From assembly GCF_000020125.1 (NCBI RefSeq), contig NC_010676.1, positions 744,001 through 808,000 on the forward strand: a DNA stretch of 64,000 nucleotides, read 5' to 3'. The position numbers and the translations under genes were made by a program. The notes under the pieces were generated by a model, which was given only the letters and a program-made list of their open reading frames with translations, was not told the origin of the DNA and did not search any database. This stretch comes from Paraburkholderia phytofirmans PsJN (GTDB taxonomy: Bacteria; Pseudomonadota; Gammaproteobacteria; Burkholderiales; Burkholderiaceae). Positions 52,107-62,662 of the stretch are shown here, piece by piece; position 1 is the first letter of the stretch; each line of letters begins with the position of its first letter.

Positions 52107-54350
52107 ATGAAACTCAAATATCAAGCGTCAGAGGGATTATCCGAACGTAACGACGAATTCGATCCCGGATCGATCATCGATACGTTGATTAATCACCGAA
52201 AAATGATTGCCGCTATAACAATGGCATTCATTCTGGTGGGCGCGCTGTACGCGTTTTGTGCGACGCCTATCTATCGAGCCAGTATTTCGATCAGGGTCGA
52301 GGACAATTCGCCGACCGCGCTGCCGGATTCGAAGGATCTGGTGCGCAACGCGTCGTCGTTGTTCCAGGAGAAGTCTTCGGCCGAAAGCGAAATGCAGATC
52401 CTGAGGTCGAAAGCCATCGCCATGCAGACGGTGGATTACCTCAAGCTCTACATCGAAGCCGAGCCGAAGCGCCTGCCGGTGCTCGGCGGCCTGATCGCGC
52501 GCCACACCGACTCGCGCATGACGCCCGGCATCTTCGGCTGGGGCGGCTTCGTCTGGGGTGACGAATCGATCAGCGTGTCGACCTTCGAAGTGCCGAGGAA
52601 GCAGGAAGGCAACGCGTACACCGTCACCGCATTGACCGGCGGCCAGTACCAGTTGCGCGGGCCGGGACTGGAACAGCCGGTCACCGGACGCGTCGGCGTC
52701 GACGAGCAATTCGAAACCAGCCACGGGCCGGTCAATCTGCTCGTGAGCAAGATCGACGGCGAGAGCGGGGCGGAGTTCAAGCTCACGCGCCACTCGCGTC
52801 AGCAGGCTCTCGAACAGCTGCAAAAGGGCCTTCAGGTCGACGAGCAAGGCAACAAGTCGAATGTGCTGGGCGTCATGCTGGAAGGCCGTGATCCGGTTCT
52901 CGTGACCAACATCCTCAACGATATCGGCGCGGTCTATGTGCGCCAGAACGTGAACGAGAAGGGTGCCAACGCCGAGAAGTCGCTGAACTATCTCGAGCAG
53001 CAGCTGCCGGGCGCGAAGCGCCAGATGGAGCAGGCGGAAGAAGCCTACAACACCTATCGCAACAGTCACGGCCTGCTGGATGCGGACGAGGAAAGCCGGC
53101 TCATCTTGCGCCAGGCGACGGAAGCGGACTCGCGCCTCTACGACCTCAAGCGTCAGCGTCAGGACCTCATGGCTCACCTGACCGCCGAGCACCCGAGCGT
53201 GGTGGCGATCGATCAGCAGATCGCCAGCACCAACAAGTACGTCGAGAGTCTTGCGGCACGCGTCAAGTCCATGCCGACGGCGGAGCAAGGTGCGATACGT
53301 CTGATGCGCGACATGCGCATGAGCTCCGACATGTACTCGGCACTGCGCAGCAACATCGACACGCTGCGCTTGGTCAAGGCCGGTCAGTCTGCTTCGGTGC
53401 AGTTGCTGGATACCGCGGACGTCCCCGAGCGGCCGGTCAAGCCGGCCAAAACGCTCGTGCTGCTGATTTCGGCGGTGCTGGGGCTGTTCGTCGCTATCGG
53501 GCTGGCCTTCCTGCGTGACTATCTGTTCAAGGGCGAGTCCGATCCGGAAGAACTGGAATCGCGCACCGGCCTGACCGTGTACGCGACGATCCCGGTCAGC
53601 GACCAGCAGGAGCAACTGACGCAGAAAATGGCGATTCGCGGTCCGGAAAAACTGGCTCTGGCTTTCCGCTACCCGATGGACCCGGCTGTCGAGGCGCTGC
53701 GCACCATGCGGGCCGCACTGCAATTCGCGCTGAACGGCGATCGCAACAACGTGGTGATGCTCGCGGGACCGCTGCCGGGCATCGGCAAGTCGTTCCTGTC
53801 GGCCAATCTCGGCACCTTGCTCGCCTCGGGCGGCAAGCGTGTGCTGCTGGTGGACGGCGACTTGCGCCGCGGCCATCTGAACCAGTACTTCGGCTTGCAA
53901 CGCGGCGCGGGGCTGGCCGATCTGATCACGGGTGAACGTTCGCTCGAAGATACGGTGCACAAGGAAGTTCTGCCGAATCTCGACGTCCTGCAGTGCGGCG
54001 AGTATCCGCACGACCCGGCCGAATTGCTGTTGAGCGCCAACTTCAGAGCAACCATTCGCGCCGCTTCGGAGCAGTACGACATTGTGCTGCTCGACGCGCC
54101 CGCCATTCTCGCCGTGTCGGACACGGTGACCATGGCGCCGGTCGCCGATTCGATCTTCATGGTCGCGCGTTTCGCCGATACGCGTGCCGGCGAGATCTCG
54201 GAATCGGTCAAGCGTCTGGCGCAAACGGGTTCGAAAGTCGAAGGCATTCTGCTGAACGGATTCAAGGTGAGCCGCGGCAATTACGCTCAGTCGCGCCGGT
54301 ACGGCGGCTACGCATACGACGCTTACTACTCCGATTCGGTCACGAAATGA
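52107..54350 (+). CDS. Wzc-type polysaccharide co-polymerase / tyrosine kinase
   Basis: The protein has 747 residues. An N-terminal Wzz domain has two membrane helices (near residues 35-55 and 445-465, the second preceded by PERPVKPAKT) enclosing a long helical periplasmic part (QQLPGAKRQMEQAEEAYNTY). The cytoplasmic BY-kinase domain has Walker A GPLPGIGKSFL, Walker A' LLVDGDLRRG, and DIVLLDAPAIL. A tyrosine cluster at the C-terminus (YAQSRRYGGYAYDAYY) is the autophosphorylation tail. It controls chain length of exported polysaccharide. GTG 52101 is an alternative start. It is the first gene of the cluster. Confidence 0.93.
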   Translation: MKLKYQASEGLSERNDEFDPGSIIDTLINHRKMIAAITMAFILVGALYAFCATPIYRASISIRVEDNSPTALPDSKDLVRNASSLFQEKSSAESEMQILRSKAIAMQTVDYLKLYIEAEPKRLPVLGGLIARHTDSRMTPGIFGWGGFVWGDESISVSTFEVPRKQEGNAYTVTALTGGQYQLRGPGLEQPVTGRVGVDEQFETSHGPVNLLVSKIDGESGAEFKLTRHSRQQALEQLQKGLQVDEQGNKSNVLGVMLEGRDPVLVTNILNDIGAVYVRQNVNEKGANAEKSLNYLEQQLPGAKRQMEQAEEAYNTYRNSHGLLDADEESRLILRQATEADSRLYDLKRQRQDLMAHLTAEHPSVVAIDQQIASTNKYVESLAARVKSMPTAEQGAIRLMRDMRMSSDMYSALRSNIDTLRLVKAGQSASVQLLDTADVPERPVKPAKTLVLLISAVLGLFVAIGLAFLRDYLFKGESDPEELESRTGLTVYATIPVSDQQEQLTQKMAIRGPEKLALAFRYPMDPAVEALRTMRAALQFALNGDRNNVVMLAGPLPGIGKSFLSANLGTLLASGGKRVLLVDGDLRRGHLNQYFGLQRGAGLADLITGERSLEDTVHKEVLPNLDVLQCGEYPHDPAELLLSANFRATIRAASEQYDIVLLDAPAILAVSDTVTMAPVADSIFMVARFADTRAGEISESVKRLAQTGSKVEGILLNGFKVSRGNYAQSRRYGGYAYDAYYSDSVTK

Positions 54351-54442
54351 CGCGCGTGGCCCCGGGCCAGGATTCAGTTCTGCTGAATCGCGCCCGGGGT
54401 TTGGACGAAGACGCGAATCCATAATAAAGGGGAGCAACAATC

Positions 54443-55720
54443 ATGCATTCGTTAAACGAGCTGAAACTCGCTGTGATCGGTCTCGGCTATGTTGGATTGC
54501 CGCTTGCGGTGGAGTTCAGCAAGCATCGGCCGGTGGTGGGTTTCGACATCAACGGCGCCCGCATCTCGGCGTTGCGGGAAGGACGGGACGTCACGCTCGA
54601 AGTCTGCAATGAAGAGCTGGCCGCGGCCACGGGCATGACGTTCACGTCCGACGCGCAAGAACTGAACGCCTGCAACGTGTACATCGCAACCGTTCCCACG
54701 CCGATCGACGACTACAAGCGTCCCGATCTGCGGCCGTTGATCGGCGCCAGCGAGACTATCGGCAGCGTGCTGAAAAAGAACGACGTGGTCATTTATGAAT
54801 CGACCGTCTATCCGGGGGCGACGGAAGAGGAGTGCGTGCCGGTTCTCGAGCGCGTTTCCGGCTTAAAATTCAACGTGGATTTCTTTGTCGGCTACAGTCC
54901 GGAGCGCATCAATCCCGGCGACAAGGCGCACCGCGTGACGGATATCAAAAAGGTCACCTCGGGATCGACACCGGAAACCGCCGAACTCGTCGATCAACTG
55001 TATCGCGAGATCATCGTCGCGGGAACGCACAAGGCCAGCAGCATTCGCGTGGCGGAGGCGGCCAAGGTCATCGAGAACACGCAGCGCGACGTCAACATCG
55101 CGCTGATCAACGAACTGTCGATCATCTTCAACAAGATGGGAATCGACACGGAGTCGGTGTTGCAGGCGGCCGGAACCAAATGGAACTTCCTGCCGTTCAG
55201 ACCGGGTCTGGTGGGCGGGCATTGCATCGGCGTCGATCCGTATTATCTGACGCATAAGGCGCAAGCGATCGGCTATCACCCGGAGATCATCCTCGCCGGG
55301 CGCCGTCTGAACGACAGCATGGGCGGGTATGTCGCGTCGCAGCTCGTGAAGGCGTTGACCAAGCGGCAGATCGGGGTTGCCGGCGCCCGCGTGCTGATCA
55401 TGGGTCTGACCTTCAAGGAAAACTGTCCCGACCTGCGCAACACCAAGGTCGTCGACATCGTGGCCGAGTTGCGGGAGTACGGCGTCCAAGTGGATGTGTA
55501 CGATCCATGGGTCTCGAAAGAAGACGCCCGGCGCGAACACAACCTGGACCCGATCGAGCATCCCGCCAAAGGTGTTTACGACGCGACGATCGTGGCCGTC
55601 GCGCACCGCCGGTTCCTTGAACTGGGCGCGGAAGCCATTCGTGTTTTCGGCAAGCCCGAGCATGTGCTGTATGACCTGAAATACCTGCTGCCTCCCGAGG
55701 CCAGCGATCTGCGGCTCTGA
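54443..55720 (+). CDS. Nucleotide-sugar dehydrogenase, Vi-antigen TviB/WbpO-like
   Basis: This 425-residue UDP-hexose/HexNAc dehydrogenase has the NAD motif [18 protein letters not shown] and catalytic Cys261 in [17 protein letters not shown], with [11 protein letters not shown] near the end. Length and sequence are nearer TviB (UDP-GlcNAc/GalNAc to uronate) than UDP-glucose dehydrogenase, although single residues do not settle it. GGGGAG precedes the ATG. With the next gene it should supply UDP-GalNAcA or a related uronic acid. Confidence 0.88.
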   Translation: MHSLNELKLAVIGLGYVGLPLAVEFSKHRPVVGFDINGARISALREGRDVTLEVCNEELAAATGMTFTSDAQELNACNVYIATVPTPIDDYKRPDLRPLIGASETIGSVLKKNDVVIYESTVYPGATEEECVPVLERVSGLKFNVDFFVGYSPERINPGDKAHRVTDIKKVTSGSTPETAELVDQLYREIIVAGTHKASSIRVAEAAKVIENTQRDVNIALINELSIIFNKMGIDTESVLQAAGTKWNFLPFRPGLVGGHCIGVDPYYLTHKAQAIGYHPEIILAGRRLNDSMGGYVASQLVKALTKRQIGVAGARVLIMGLTFKENCPDLRNTKVVDIVAELREYGVQVDVYDPWVSKEDARREHNLDPIEHPAKGVYDATIVAVAHRRFLELGAEAIRVFGKPEHVLYDLKYLLPPEASDLRL

Positions 55721-55797
55721 CCCAAGCCGGATGCCACGCACATCGCACGCAACGCCATCACGACGTGATGGCTTCCTCATCTGATCCGGAGGCAAGG

Positions 55798-56829
55798 ATG
55801 CCCGATCGTTACGACACAGTACGGCAACAACTCGCCGGGCGCCCGCAGCAGTGGCTGATTACCGGCGTGGCCGGTTTCATCGGCTCGAATCTGCTGGAGG
55901 CGCTGCTCAAGCTCGATCAGACCGTGGTCGGACTCGACAATTTTTCCACCGGCTATCAGCGTAATCTCGACGAAGTACGCTCCGTCGTTTCGCCGGAGCA
56001 ATGGAAGCGCTTCAGATTCATCGAAGGCGATATCCGCCGTCTGGAAGATTGCGTGAGCGCCGTTCATGGCGTCGATCACGTGCTGCATGAGGCGGCGCTG
56101 GGTTCGGTTCCGCGTTCGGTGGCCGATCCGATCGCGACCCACGAAGTGAACATCAGCGGTTTCCTCAATATGCTGGTGGCCGCGCGCGACGCGCAAGTGT
56201 CGAGCTTCACGTATGCCGCGTCGAGCTCGACGTATGGCGACCATCTTGGCTTGCCGAAAGTGGAAGACCAGATCGGCCAGCCGCTTTCGCCGTACGCCGT
56301 CACCAAGTACGCCAATGAACTGTACGCGTCGGTGTTTGCCCGCGCATACGGTTTCAAGACGATCGGCCTGCGTTACTTCAATGCCTTCGGAAAGCGCCAG
56401 GATCCGGACGGCGCATATGCTGCGGTCATTCCCAAATGGACAGCGGCGCTGATTGCCGGCGACGACGTGCTGATCAATGGCGACGGCGAAACCAGCCGCG
56501 ACTTCTGTTTCGTCGACAACGTGGTGCAGGCGAATATCCTCGCGGCAATGTCGGACGAGACGGCGAGGAACGAGGTGTACAACGTCGCGGTCGGCGATCG
56601 GACAACCTTGATCCAGCTTTACGACGGCTTGCGGGCCGTGCTCACCGACAACGGCGTGCGTTGCGACAAACGCCCGGTGTTCGGCCCGTTTCGCGCCGGC
56701 GATGTCAGGCATTCACAGGCCAATGTCGACAAGGCGGAGCGGCTTTTGGGCTATGAAAACAGGATCTCCTTCGTCGAAGGTTTGTCCAGAGCGATGCCCT
56801 GGTACATCGAATTCGTATCGAAACGGTAA
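55798..56829 (+). CDS. SDR UDP-HexNAc 4-epimerase, WbpP/TviC-like
   Basis: This 343-residue extended SDR has the NAD motif [20 protein letters not shown] and the active-site Tyr-Lys in [36 protein letters not shown] and [12 protein letters not shown] are WbpP-type blocks. It interconverts UDP-GlcNAc(A) and UDP-GalNAc(A). GGAGG lies five bases before ATG 55798; an earlier in-frame ATG at 55765 is disfavoured. It is paired with the dehydrogenase exactly as tviB-tviC are. Confidence 0.88.
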   Translation: MPDRYDTVRQQLAGRPQQWLITGVAGFIGSNLLEALLKLDQTVVGLDNFSTGYQRNLDEVRSVVSPEQWKRFRFIEGDIRRLEDCVSAVHGVDHVLHEAALGSVPRSVADPIATHEVNISGFLNMLVAARDAQVSSFTYAASSSTYGDHLGLPKVEDQIGQPLSPYAVTKYANELYASVFARAYGFKTIGLRYFNAFGKRQDPDGAYAAVIPKWTAALIAGDDVLINGDGETSRDFCFVDNVVQANILAAMSDETARNEVYNVAVGDRTTLIQLYDGLRAVLTDNGVRCDKRPVFGPFRAGDVRHSQANVDKAERLLGYENRISFVEGLSRAMPWYIEFVSKR

Positions 56830-56914
56830 TGCCTTCAGTCGCCCAAGCTCACCGGCGCACTCGACATGACAGGTTCATGCGCAACGCGTCGATACTTTTA
56901 AGGCGGTAACGTCA

Positions 56915-58282
56915 ATGTCTCAGATCGCAGGTTGGCGAAACCGTCTTGCGCAGATTCATCCTGACCATAGCCGGATCGCACGCAGTGCGGTCTGGGTTTC
57001 GCTGTTCGCGCTGATCGGCAAGTCGGCGGGCGCGCTGAAGGAAATGTCGATCGCGTATCGGTACGGCATCAGCAACGTCGTCGATGCCTATCAGCTCACG
57101 CTCACGCTGATCACCTGGCTGCCGGCTACCTTTGTCGCCGTGCTGAGCGTTGTGCTGGTGCCGGCGCTGGTCGAACTGCGCTCGAGGCCCAAACAGGAGC
57201 AGGCGAAGTTTCTCGGCGAACTCGACGTGATGGCGATTGTGGTCGGCGTGGCGTTCACCGTCCTTCTCTATTTCTCCTGGCCCTACGCGCTCGACCTGAT
57301 GGCGCGCAATCTCTCGGACGAGACCCGCGTCATGTCGCGCCGGATAATGCTCGGCATGGCGCCGGTCGGCATCGTCATGCTGACGATCTGCGTCTATGCC
57401 GCACGCCTTCAGGCACGCGAAAAGCACGTCAACACGCTGCTGGAGTGCGTGCCGGCGCTCGTGTTGCTGTGCTTCGTGCTGGCCTGGCACGATGCAGGCT
57501 CGCCGGCGCCGCTGATCTGGGGCAGCACGCTCGGTTTCATCCTCCAGGCGGTGCTATTGGGCGTGCTCGCCGGGCGCGCCGACCAGATCCGCCCGCGACT
57601 CAGCTTCTCTCTCAGCTCGCCGCAGTGGCCGCACATGTACCGCGCGGTCGGCGTGTTCATGATCGGCCAATTCGTCATGAGTCTGGCCACGCCGCTGGAT
57701 CAGTATTTCGTGGCCGGTCTCGGCGACGGCAACATCGCCACACTCGGTTATGCAAGCCGCGTGCTCGGCCTGCTGGTGAGCATGGGTGCGGTGGCGATCA
57801 GCCGCGCGACGTTGCCGGTTTTATCGGAGCTGTTGAGTGCAGGAGATAACGTTCGGGCCCGAAGCATCGCGCTAAAGTGGTCGCTGTTCATGCTGGCGAT
57901 AAGCGGCGTAGTGGTGGTGGTGGCGTGGCTTCTCGCGCCTTTCGTCGTGAAGCTGCTGTTTCAGCGCGGCGCCTTTAGCGCGGCGGATACGGTAGCGGTG
58001 TCCAGCCTGTTTCGCTGGGGACTGATTCAGATTCCTTTCTATTTTTCGGTGCTGGTGCTGGTGCAGCTTTTCGCGAGCCAGGGTCGCTTTAAAGCCATGG
58101 CTGCCATCGCGGTCGTGAACTTTGCTGTAAAGGCAGTTGCGAATTTCTTCCTGATTCGATGGTTCGGCATCACGGGGGTGGTTCTTGCAACCGGCGTCAT
58201 GGGCGCCAGTTCGTTCGTGTGCTATCTGTCTCTCACGCTGTCAGACGGATCATTAGAGAATAAAAAGGCAGGTCCGCTATGA
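56915..58282 (+). CDS. MurJ/MviN-like lipid-linked oligosaccharide flippase
   Basis: This 455-residue integral membrane protein has about twelve to fourteen helices and MOP-superfamily features: IAYRYGISNVVDAYQLTLTL, LDQYFVAGLGDGNIATLGYASRVLGLL, FQRGAFSAADTVAVSSLF. It looks like MurJ more than classical Wzx. A housekeeping MurJ is expected elsewhere, so here it probably flips the lipid-linked repeat unit. Its TGA overlaps the next ATG by four bases. Confidence 0.85.
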   Translation: MSQIAGWRNRLAQIHPDHSRIARSAVWVSLFALIGKSAGALKEMSIAYRYGISNVVDAYQLTLTLITWLPATFVAVLSVVLVPALVELRSRPKQEQAKFLGELDVMAIVVGVAFTVLLYFSWPYALDLMARNLSDETRVMSRRIMLGMAPVGIVMLTICVYAARLQAREKHVNTLLECVPALVLLCFVLAWHDAGSPAPLIWGSTLGFILQAVLLGVLAGRADQIRPRLSFSLSSPQWPHMYRAVGVFMIGQFVMSLATPLDQYFVAGLGDGNIATLGYASRVLGLLVSMGAVAISRATLPVLSELLSAGDNVRARSIALKWSLFMLAISGVVVVVAWLLAPFVVKLLFQRGAFSAADTVAVSSLFRWGLIQIPFYFSVLVLVQLFASQGRFKAMAAIAVVNFAVKAVANFFLIRWFGITGVVLATGVMGASSFVCYLSLTLSDGSLENKKAGPL

Positions 58283-59439
58283 AGATTCTGCTGTTCATCC
58301 ATTCACTGCATTACGGCGGCGCGGAACGCGTGGCCATGAACCTGTCGAGCGAATGGGCGGCACAAGGTCAGGAAGTCTGTGTCGTGACGCTGACTTCCAC
58401 CGCGAGCGACTTTTATTCGCTGCACGACTCGGTCAAGCGCAGGACGCTCGATCTCGCGGGCGCCACTAACGGTCTGACGGGCGCGGTCTTCGCGAATGCG
58501 AGCCGGATGCTGGCATTGCGGCGTGTACTCAAACAGGAGCGCCCGGACGTGGTGCTCGGTATCGAGACGAGGCCTTCGATTCTGGCGATCCTGGCCGGCA
58601 TCGGCTTACCATGCAAGGTCATCGCGACCGAGCACATTCATCCGCCGATGCTGTTCGAAGGCAGGTTTTGGGAAAGCCTGCGCCGCTGGACATACCCGTT
58701 CGCGGACAAGGTGGTCGCGTTGACGGAGAAAAGCAGGCTATGGCTGCAGGAACATTGCCATTGCAAAAGCGTCACCGTCATTCCGAATTCGATCTCACTG
58801 CCGATTCCTGTGGTGGAACCTCTCGTGTCGCCGCACGCGGTGGTGGGCGCGCAGCGTCGCGTATTGCTCGCGGCGGGACGGATGGCCGAGCAGAAAGGTT
58901 TCGATATCCTGATCGATTCATTCAGCCGGATCGCAAGCGATTTTCCCGCGTGGGATCTCGTCATTCTCGGCGACGGCGATGACCGGGGCGCACTCACTGC
59001 ACAGGTAGCGGCGGCGGGACTGGAGAAGCGCGTGCTGCTGCCGGGTCAGGTCGGCAATATGCCTGACTGGTACGAGCGTGCCGACCTTTACGTGCTGAGC
59101 TCGCGCTTCGAAGGCTTCTCAATGACGATCGTCGAGGCGATGGCGAGCGGCTGCGCGGTGGTGAGCTTCGACTGCGACGCCGGCCCCGGCGACATCATCA
59201 CGCACGGCCATGACGGCCTGCTGGTTCGCGAGGTCGGCGACCCGCAGGCACTCGCCGAAGCCTTGTCGACCTTGATGAAGGATGACGAGACCCGGGCACT
59301 GATGGCATCGCGTGCGCGTGCCGTCGTCGAGCGGTTCTCGGTGGCGCGAGTCTTCTCCCTGTGGCGCGACGTGTTCACGCAGACCGGCGCGCGGCCTTCA
59401 GGGCTCGTCGATCGTACTTCCGTGCGGGTGACGGAATGA
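58279..59439 (+). CDS. GT4 glycosyltransferase 1
   Basis: This 386-residue GT-B enzyme has N-terminal LLFIHSLHYGGAERVAMNLSSEW, the hinge RRVLLAAGRMAEQKGFDILIDSF and the donor site SSRFEGFSMTIVEAMASGCAVVSFDC with the E-x7-E motif. It adds one sugar of the repeat unit, donor unknown. It is translationally coupled to the flippase (ATGA). Confidence 0.9.
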   Translation: MKILLFIHSLHYGGAERVAMNLSSEWAAQGQEVCVVTLTSTASDFYSLHDSVKRRTLDLAGATNGLTGAVFANASRMLALRRVLKQERPDVVLGIETRPSILAILAGIGLPCKVIATEHIHPPMLFEGRFWESLRRWTYPFADKVVALTEKSRLWLQEHCHCKSVTVIPNSISLPIPVVEPLVSPHAVVGAQRRVLLAAGRMAEQKGFDILIDSFSRIASDFPAWDLVILGDGDDRGALTAQVAAAGLEKRVLLPGQVGNMPDWYERADLYVLSSRFEGFSMTIVEAMASGCAVVSFDCDAGPGDIITHGHDGLLVREVGDPQALAEALSTLMKDDETRALMASRARAVVERFSVARVFSLWRDVFTQTGARPSGLVDRTSVRVTE

Positions 59440-59491
59440 GTACCCGGCGCGCTGCATTCCATCAACGCTGTGCACCGAAGCCGGATCGTTC

Positions 59492-60616
59492 ATGAATATC
59501 GTCCTGTTCATTAGCGCGATGCAGGATGGCGGTGCCGAGAGCGTCGCCGCAACGCTTGTCAACGCCTGGGTCGAGCGCGGCGACTCGGTCACGCTCGTCG
59601 CCACGTATTCCGGGCGCAGCGCCTGCAATTACCCCGTTTCACCCGGCGTGAAGTTCGTCTATCTGGCCGACCTGGTGACGCGGCGCGGCCGCGGACCGCT
59701 CGCCTATATCGAACGCATGAGGGCGTTGCGCGCGCTGATGCGCGAGAGCAAGGCGGATGTGATCGTGTCGTTTCTGACGAATGTGAATATCACGACGATT
59801 CTCGCATCGCGAGGGCTCGGCATTCCCATCATCGTGAGCGAGCACACGAATCCACTTGCCGATAACCGTTCGTTGCTATGGCGACTGCTGTGCCGCTTCG
59901 TCTATCCGAAGGCCGATCTGCTGACCTTGCTCACCGACGACGTGGTCGCGCCGTTCAGAAAAGTCGTGCCGGGCATGAAGGAGATCGCGGTGATGCCCAA
60001 CCCATTGCCCGATGGACTGTTCCTTCAGCAACGCCAACCGGCCACCGCGCGCAAGCGCGTCATTTCGTTGGGACGGCTGAACAGGACGAAGCAGTTCGAT
60101 TTGCTGATCCGCGCCTTCGCGCTGCTCGCGGACGAGTGGCCTGACTGGGACTTGTGGATCTGGGGCGAAGGACCGGAGCGCGCGGCGCTGGAGGCGCAGA
60201 TCGCGCAACTGCGCATGGGCGAGCGGATCTTTCTGCCGGGACGAACGCTGACCCCGTGGAGCGAACTGGCCAAGGGCCAGGTCTTTGCTATGTCGTCGAG
60301 TCACGAAGGCTTGCCCATGGCGCTGATGGAAGGCATGGCGATCGGCCTGCCGGTCGTGTCGTTCGACTGTCCTAGCGGACCGCGGCAATTGACGCGCAAC
60401 GGCGAGGACGGCCTGCTGATTCCGCCAGGCGACGCGAACTCCATGGCTGCCGCGTTGCGCCGGCTGATTTCGGACGACCCGCTGCGCGCCGAGCTGGGCA
60501 GGAAGGCCGCCATGTCGGTACGGGAACGCTATTCGTTGAAGGCGGTATTGCATATCTGGGACCAGTTGTTCGAACGGGTCGGGGCACGTGCGAAGGCTGC
60601 CGAGTCGACGCACTGA
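59492..60616 (+). CDS. GT4 glycosyltransferase 2
   Basis: This 374-residue GT-B enzyme begins IVLFISAMQDGGAESVAATLV and has the acceptor-side block SEHTNPLADNRSLLWRLLCR, the hinge RKRVISLGRLNRTKQFDLLIRAF and the donor motif MSSSHEGLPMALMEGMAIGLPVVSFDCPSGPRQ. It is clearly related to the preceding enzyme and may act on adjacent linkages. Confidence 0.9.
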   Translation: MNIVLFISAMQDGGAESVAATLVNAWVERGDSVTLVATYSGRSACNYPVSPGVKFVYLADLVTRRGRGPLAYIERMRALRALMRESKADVIVSFLTNVNITTILASRGLGIPIIVSEHTNPLADNRSLLWRLLCRFVYPKADLLTLLTDDVVAPFRKVVPGMKEIAVMPNPLPDGLFLQQRQPATARKRVISLGRLNRTKQFDLLIRAFALLADEWPDWDLWIWGEGPERAALEAQIAQLRMGERIFLPGRTLTPWSELAKGQVFAMSSSHEGLPMALMEGMAIGLPVVSFDCPSGPRQLTRNGEDGLLIPPGDANSMAAALRRLISDDPLRAELGRKAAMSVRERYSLKAVLHIWDQLFERVGARAKAAESTH

Positions 60617-60688
60617 ATAAACCCGGCGGCAGGGTTGCGGTCGCGGCCTGCCGTATTTACATACAGCTCAGAGATTCAGGAGCGGGAC

Positions 60689-61879
60689 ATGAACGGACGT
60701 AAAGTAGTTCTCTTTGCCAATACCGACTGGTATCTCTACAACTTCCGCCTCTCGCTGGCGCAGAGACTGCGGCAAGACGGATATGACGTGGTCCTGCTGT
60801 CGCCGCCGGGAGAATTCGGACCGAAGCTGCAGGCACTCGGGTTTAGCTGGCACGCCGTGCCGATGAATCGCCGCAGCCTCAATCCGTTGCGCGAAGTGGG
60901 CGTGCTCGCGTGGCTCGTCCGGTTTCTGCGCCGTGAAAAGCCCGACCTCGTCCACGGATTTACGATCAAGAGCGCGGTGTATGGCTCGCTCGCGAGCAAG
61001 CTGGCCGGCGTGCCCGCGCGAATCAACGCCGTGGCGGGCATGGGCTACGTCTTCACGAGCCGGGATTTGAAAGCCCGCGTGCTACGGCCTATCGTGCGCC
61101 AGCTGATGCGGTCCGCTCTGAACGGCAGGCGCAATGCGCTGATTCTGCAAAATCCCGACGACGTCGCGATTTTCAAACGCGCGAAAATTGTCGACGACCA
61201 GTCGATACAGCTCATCAAAGGGTCCGGCGTGAACTGTTCGCGGTTCTCGGCCCGGCCGCAGACCGATGAGGACGCTCAGGCTCCATTGCGCGTCGTGCTG
61301 GCTGCTCGCCTGTTGTGGGACAAAGGCATTGCCGAGTACGTCGAGGCGGCCCGCGCACTGCGAGATGAAAACCGCACGGTGCGGTTTCTTCTTGCCGGTT
61401 CCCCCGACGATGGCAATCCCGCCTCCGTGCCCCGCGAACTCGTCGAAGGCTGGGCTAACGACGGGCTTCTCACGTGGCTGGGACATGTGAGCGATATGCC
61501 GAAGCTGCTGTCCGAAGTGGACGTCGTGGTGCTGCCGAGTTATCGGGAAGGCTTGCCCAAGACGCTGATCGAGGCGGCCGCGTGCGCGTTGCCGCTGATC
61601 ACCACCGATGTCCCCGGCTGCCGTGAAGTCGTCAGCGGTACGGGAGACGATGGCTTGCTGATCCCGGTGCGCGATGCCGCGGCACTGGCCAATGCGATTC
61701 GCCTGCTCGACGACGATCGCGAGCTTTGCCGGAAACTCGGCCTTGCGGCCCAGGCCAAGGCGCTGAGCGAATTCGACGAATCGATCGTGATCAGCAAGAC
61801 GCTGCGGGTTTATAGCGAATTGCTGGACCCCGCGCCTCGCGAAGTCGTCGTGGCGAGTCAGCGCGAGCGGCAGATTTGA
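60689..61879 (+). CDS. GT4 glycosyltransferase 3
   Basis: The protein has 396 residues. The start KVVLFANTDWYLYNFRLSLAQRL and the block HGFTIKSAVYGSLASKLAGV, INAVAGMGYVFTS are typical of the TuaC/PglA-like branch that adds HexNAc to a lipid-linked acceptor. The donor motif is LPSYREGLPKTLIEAAACALPLITTDVPGCREV. AGGAG lies six bases before ATG 60689. It is possibly the second or later transferase of the repeat. Confidence 0.9.
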   Translation: MNGRKVVLFANTDWYLYNFRLSLAQRLRQDGYDVVLLSPPGEFGPKLQALGFSWHAVPMNRRSLNPLREVGVLAWLVRFLRREKPDLVHGFTIKSAVYGSLASKLAGVPARINAVAGMGYVFTSRDLKARVLRPIVRQLMRSALNGRRNALILQNPDDVAIFKRAKIVDDQSIQLIKGSGVNCSRFSARPQTDEDAQAPLRVVLAARLLWDKGIAEYVEAARALRDENRTVRFLLAGSPDDGNPASVPRELVEGWANDGLLTWLGHVSDMPKLLSEVDVVVLPSYREGLPKTLIEAAACALPLITTDVPGCREVVSGTGDDGLLIPVRDAAALANAIRLLDDDRELCRKLGLAAQAKALSEFDESIVISKTLRVYSELLDPAPREVVVASQRERQI

Positions 61880-61911
61880 CGGTGTCGGCGAAACATCCTG
61901 AAGGAGATTGA

Positions 61912-62655
61912 GTGGCCATGGTCGTTCCGAAATTCATACTGCGCTTCGATGACATCACGCCGGAAATGGCCTGGTCGCGCTTCGACCCGTTCGACGAGCT
62001 TTCCATGGATCAGGACCTGCCGTTGCTCGTCGGCGTCGTGCCGAACTGTCTCGATCAGACGCTTGTCGTCGAGCCGGCGAGAGACGCGTTCTGGGACACG
62101 GTGCGTGGTTGGGTCGATCGCGGCTGGAGCATCGCGCAGCACGGCTACACCCACCAATACGTTACCGAGCATCCCGGGCTGTTGCGTCTTGGCAGTAAAT
62201 CGGAGCTGGCCGGTCTCTCCTATGAGGAGCAGTTCGCCAAGCTGCAGGCGGGAAAGGCGATTCTTCAGCAAGAAGGCGTTTGGCAACCGGTATTCATGGC
62301 GCCTTCCCACTCGTTCGACGAAGCGACGCTCCGCGCGCTGGCCGACCTCGACTTCAAGTATCTGACTGACGGCAGCGGCGTCTATCCGTACAAATTCGGC
62401 GCGCTCACCGCGGTGCCGCAGTTGTTCGCAACGCCGCTGCATTTTGGTTTCGGCGTGTATTCCATTTGCCTGCATGTCAATACGCTCAGCGAGGCCGAGA
62501 TTGACCGGATCGTTGGCTTCGTGAAGAAGAACCGCTCGCGGTTCATCTCTTTCGAAGAAGCCGCGAGCGTCAGAACGCCTGTCCCGGGCGTCGCGATGGC
62601 GATGCGCTTTTTAACCTCTACCCCGTTGCGCGCGATGCGCCGCTTGAGGGGCTGA
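61912..62655 (+). CDS. DUF2334 polysaccharide-deacetylase-fold protein
   Basis: This 247-residue NodB-like barrel of the DUF2334 family has the metal Asp pair in ILRFDDITPEMAW, His in WSIAQHGYTHQYVTEH, and MAPSHSFDEATLRAL further on. These are the usual zinc-site residues of polysaccharide deacetylases. No signal peptide, so action on cytoplasmic lipid-linked sugar is likely. AGGAG lies six bases before GTG 61912; ATG 61918 is the alternative. It may deacetylate the HexNAc of the repeat. Confidence 0.83.
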   Translation: MAMVVPKFILRFDDITPEMAWSRFDPFDELSMDQDLPLLVGVVPNCLDQTLVVEPARDAFWDTVRGWVDRGWSIAQHGYTHQYVTEHPGLLRLGSKSELAGLSYEEQFAKLQAGKAILQQEGVWQPVFMAPSHSFDEATLRALADLDFKYLTDGSGVYPYKFGALTAVPQLFATPLHFGFGVYSICLHVNTLSEAEIDRIVGFVKKNRSRFISFEEAASVRTPVPGVAMAMRFLTSTPLRAMRRLRG

Positions 62656-62662
62656 ACTCTTT

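Noticed and set aside
52137..54440. A 767-codon minus-strand frame opposite the Wzc-type kinase
   Set aside because: The opposite strand encodes clear Wzz and BY-kinase motifs; the antisense product is Arg/Gln/His-rich without family features.
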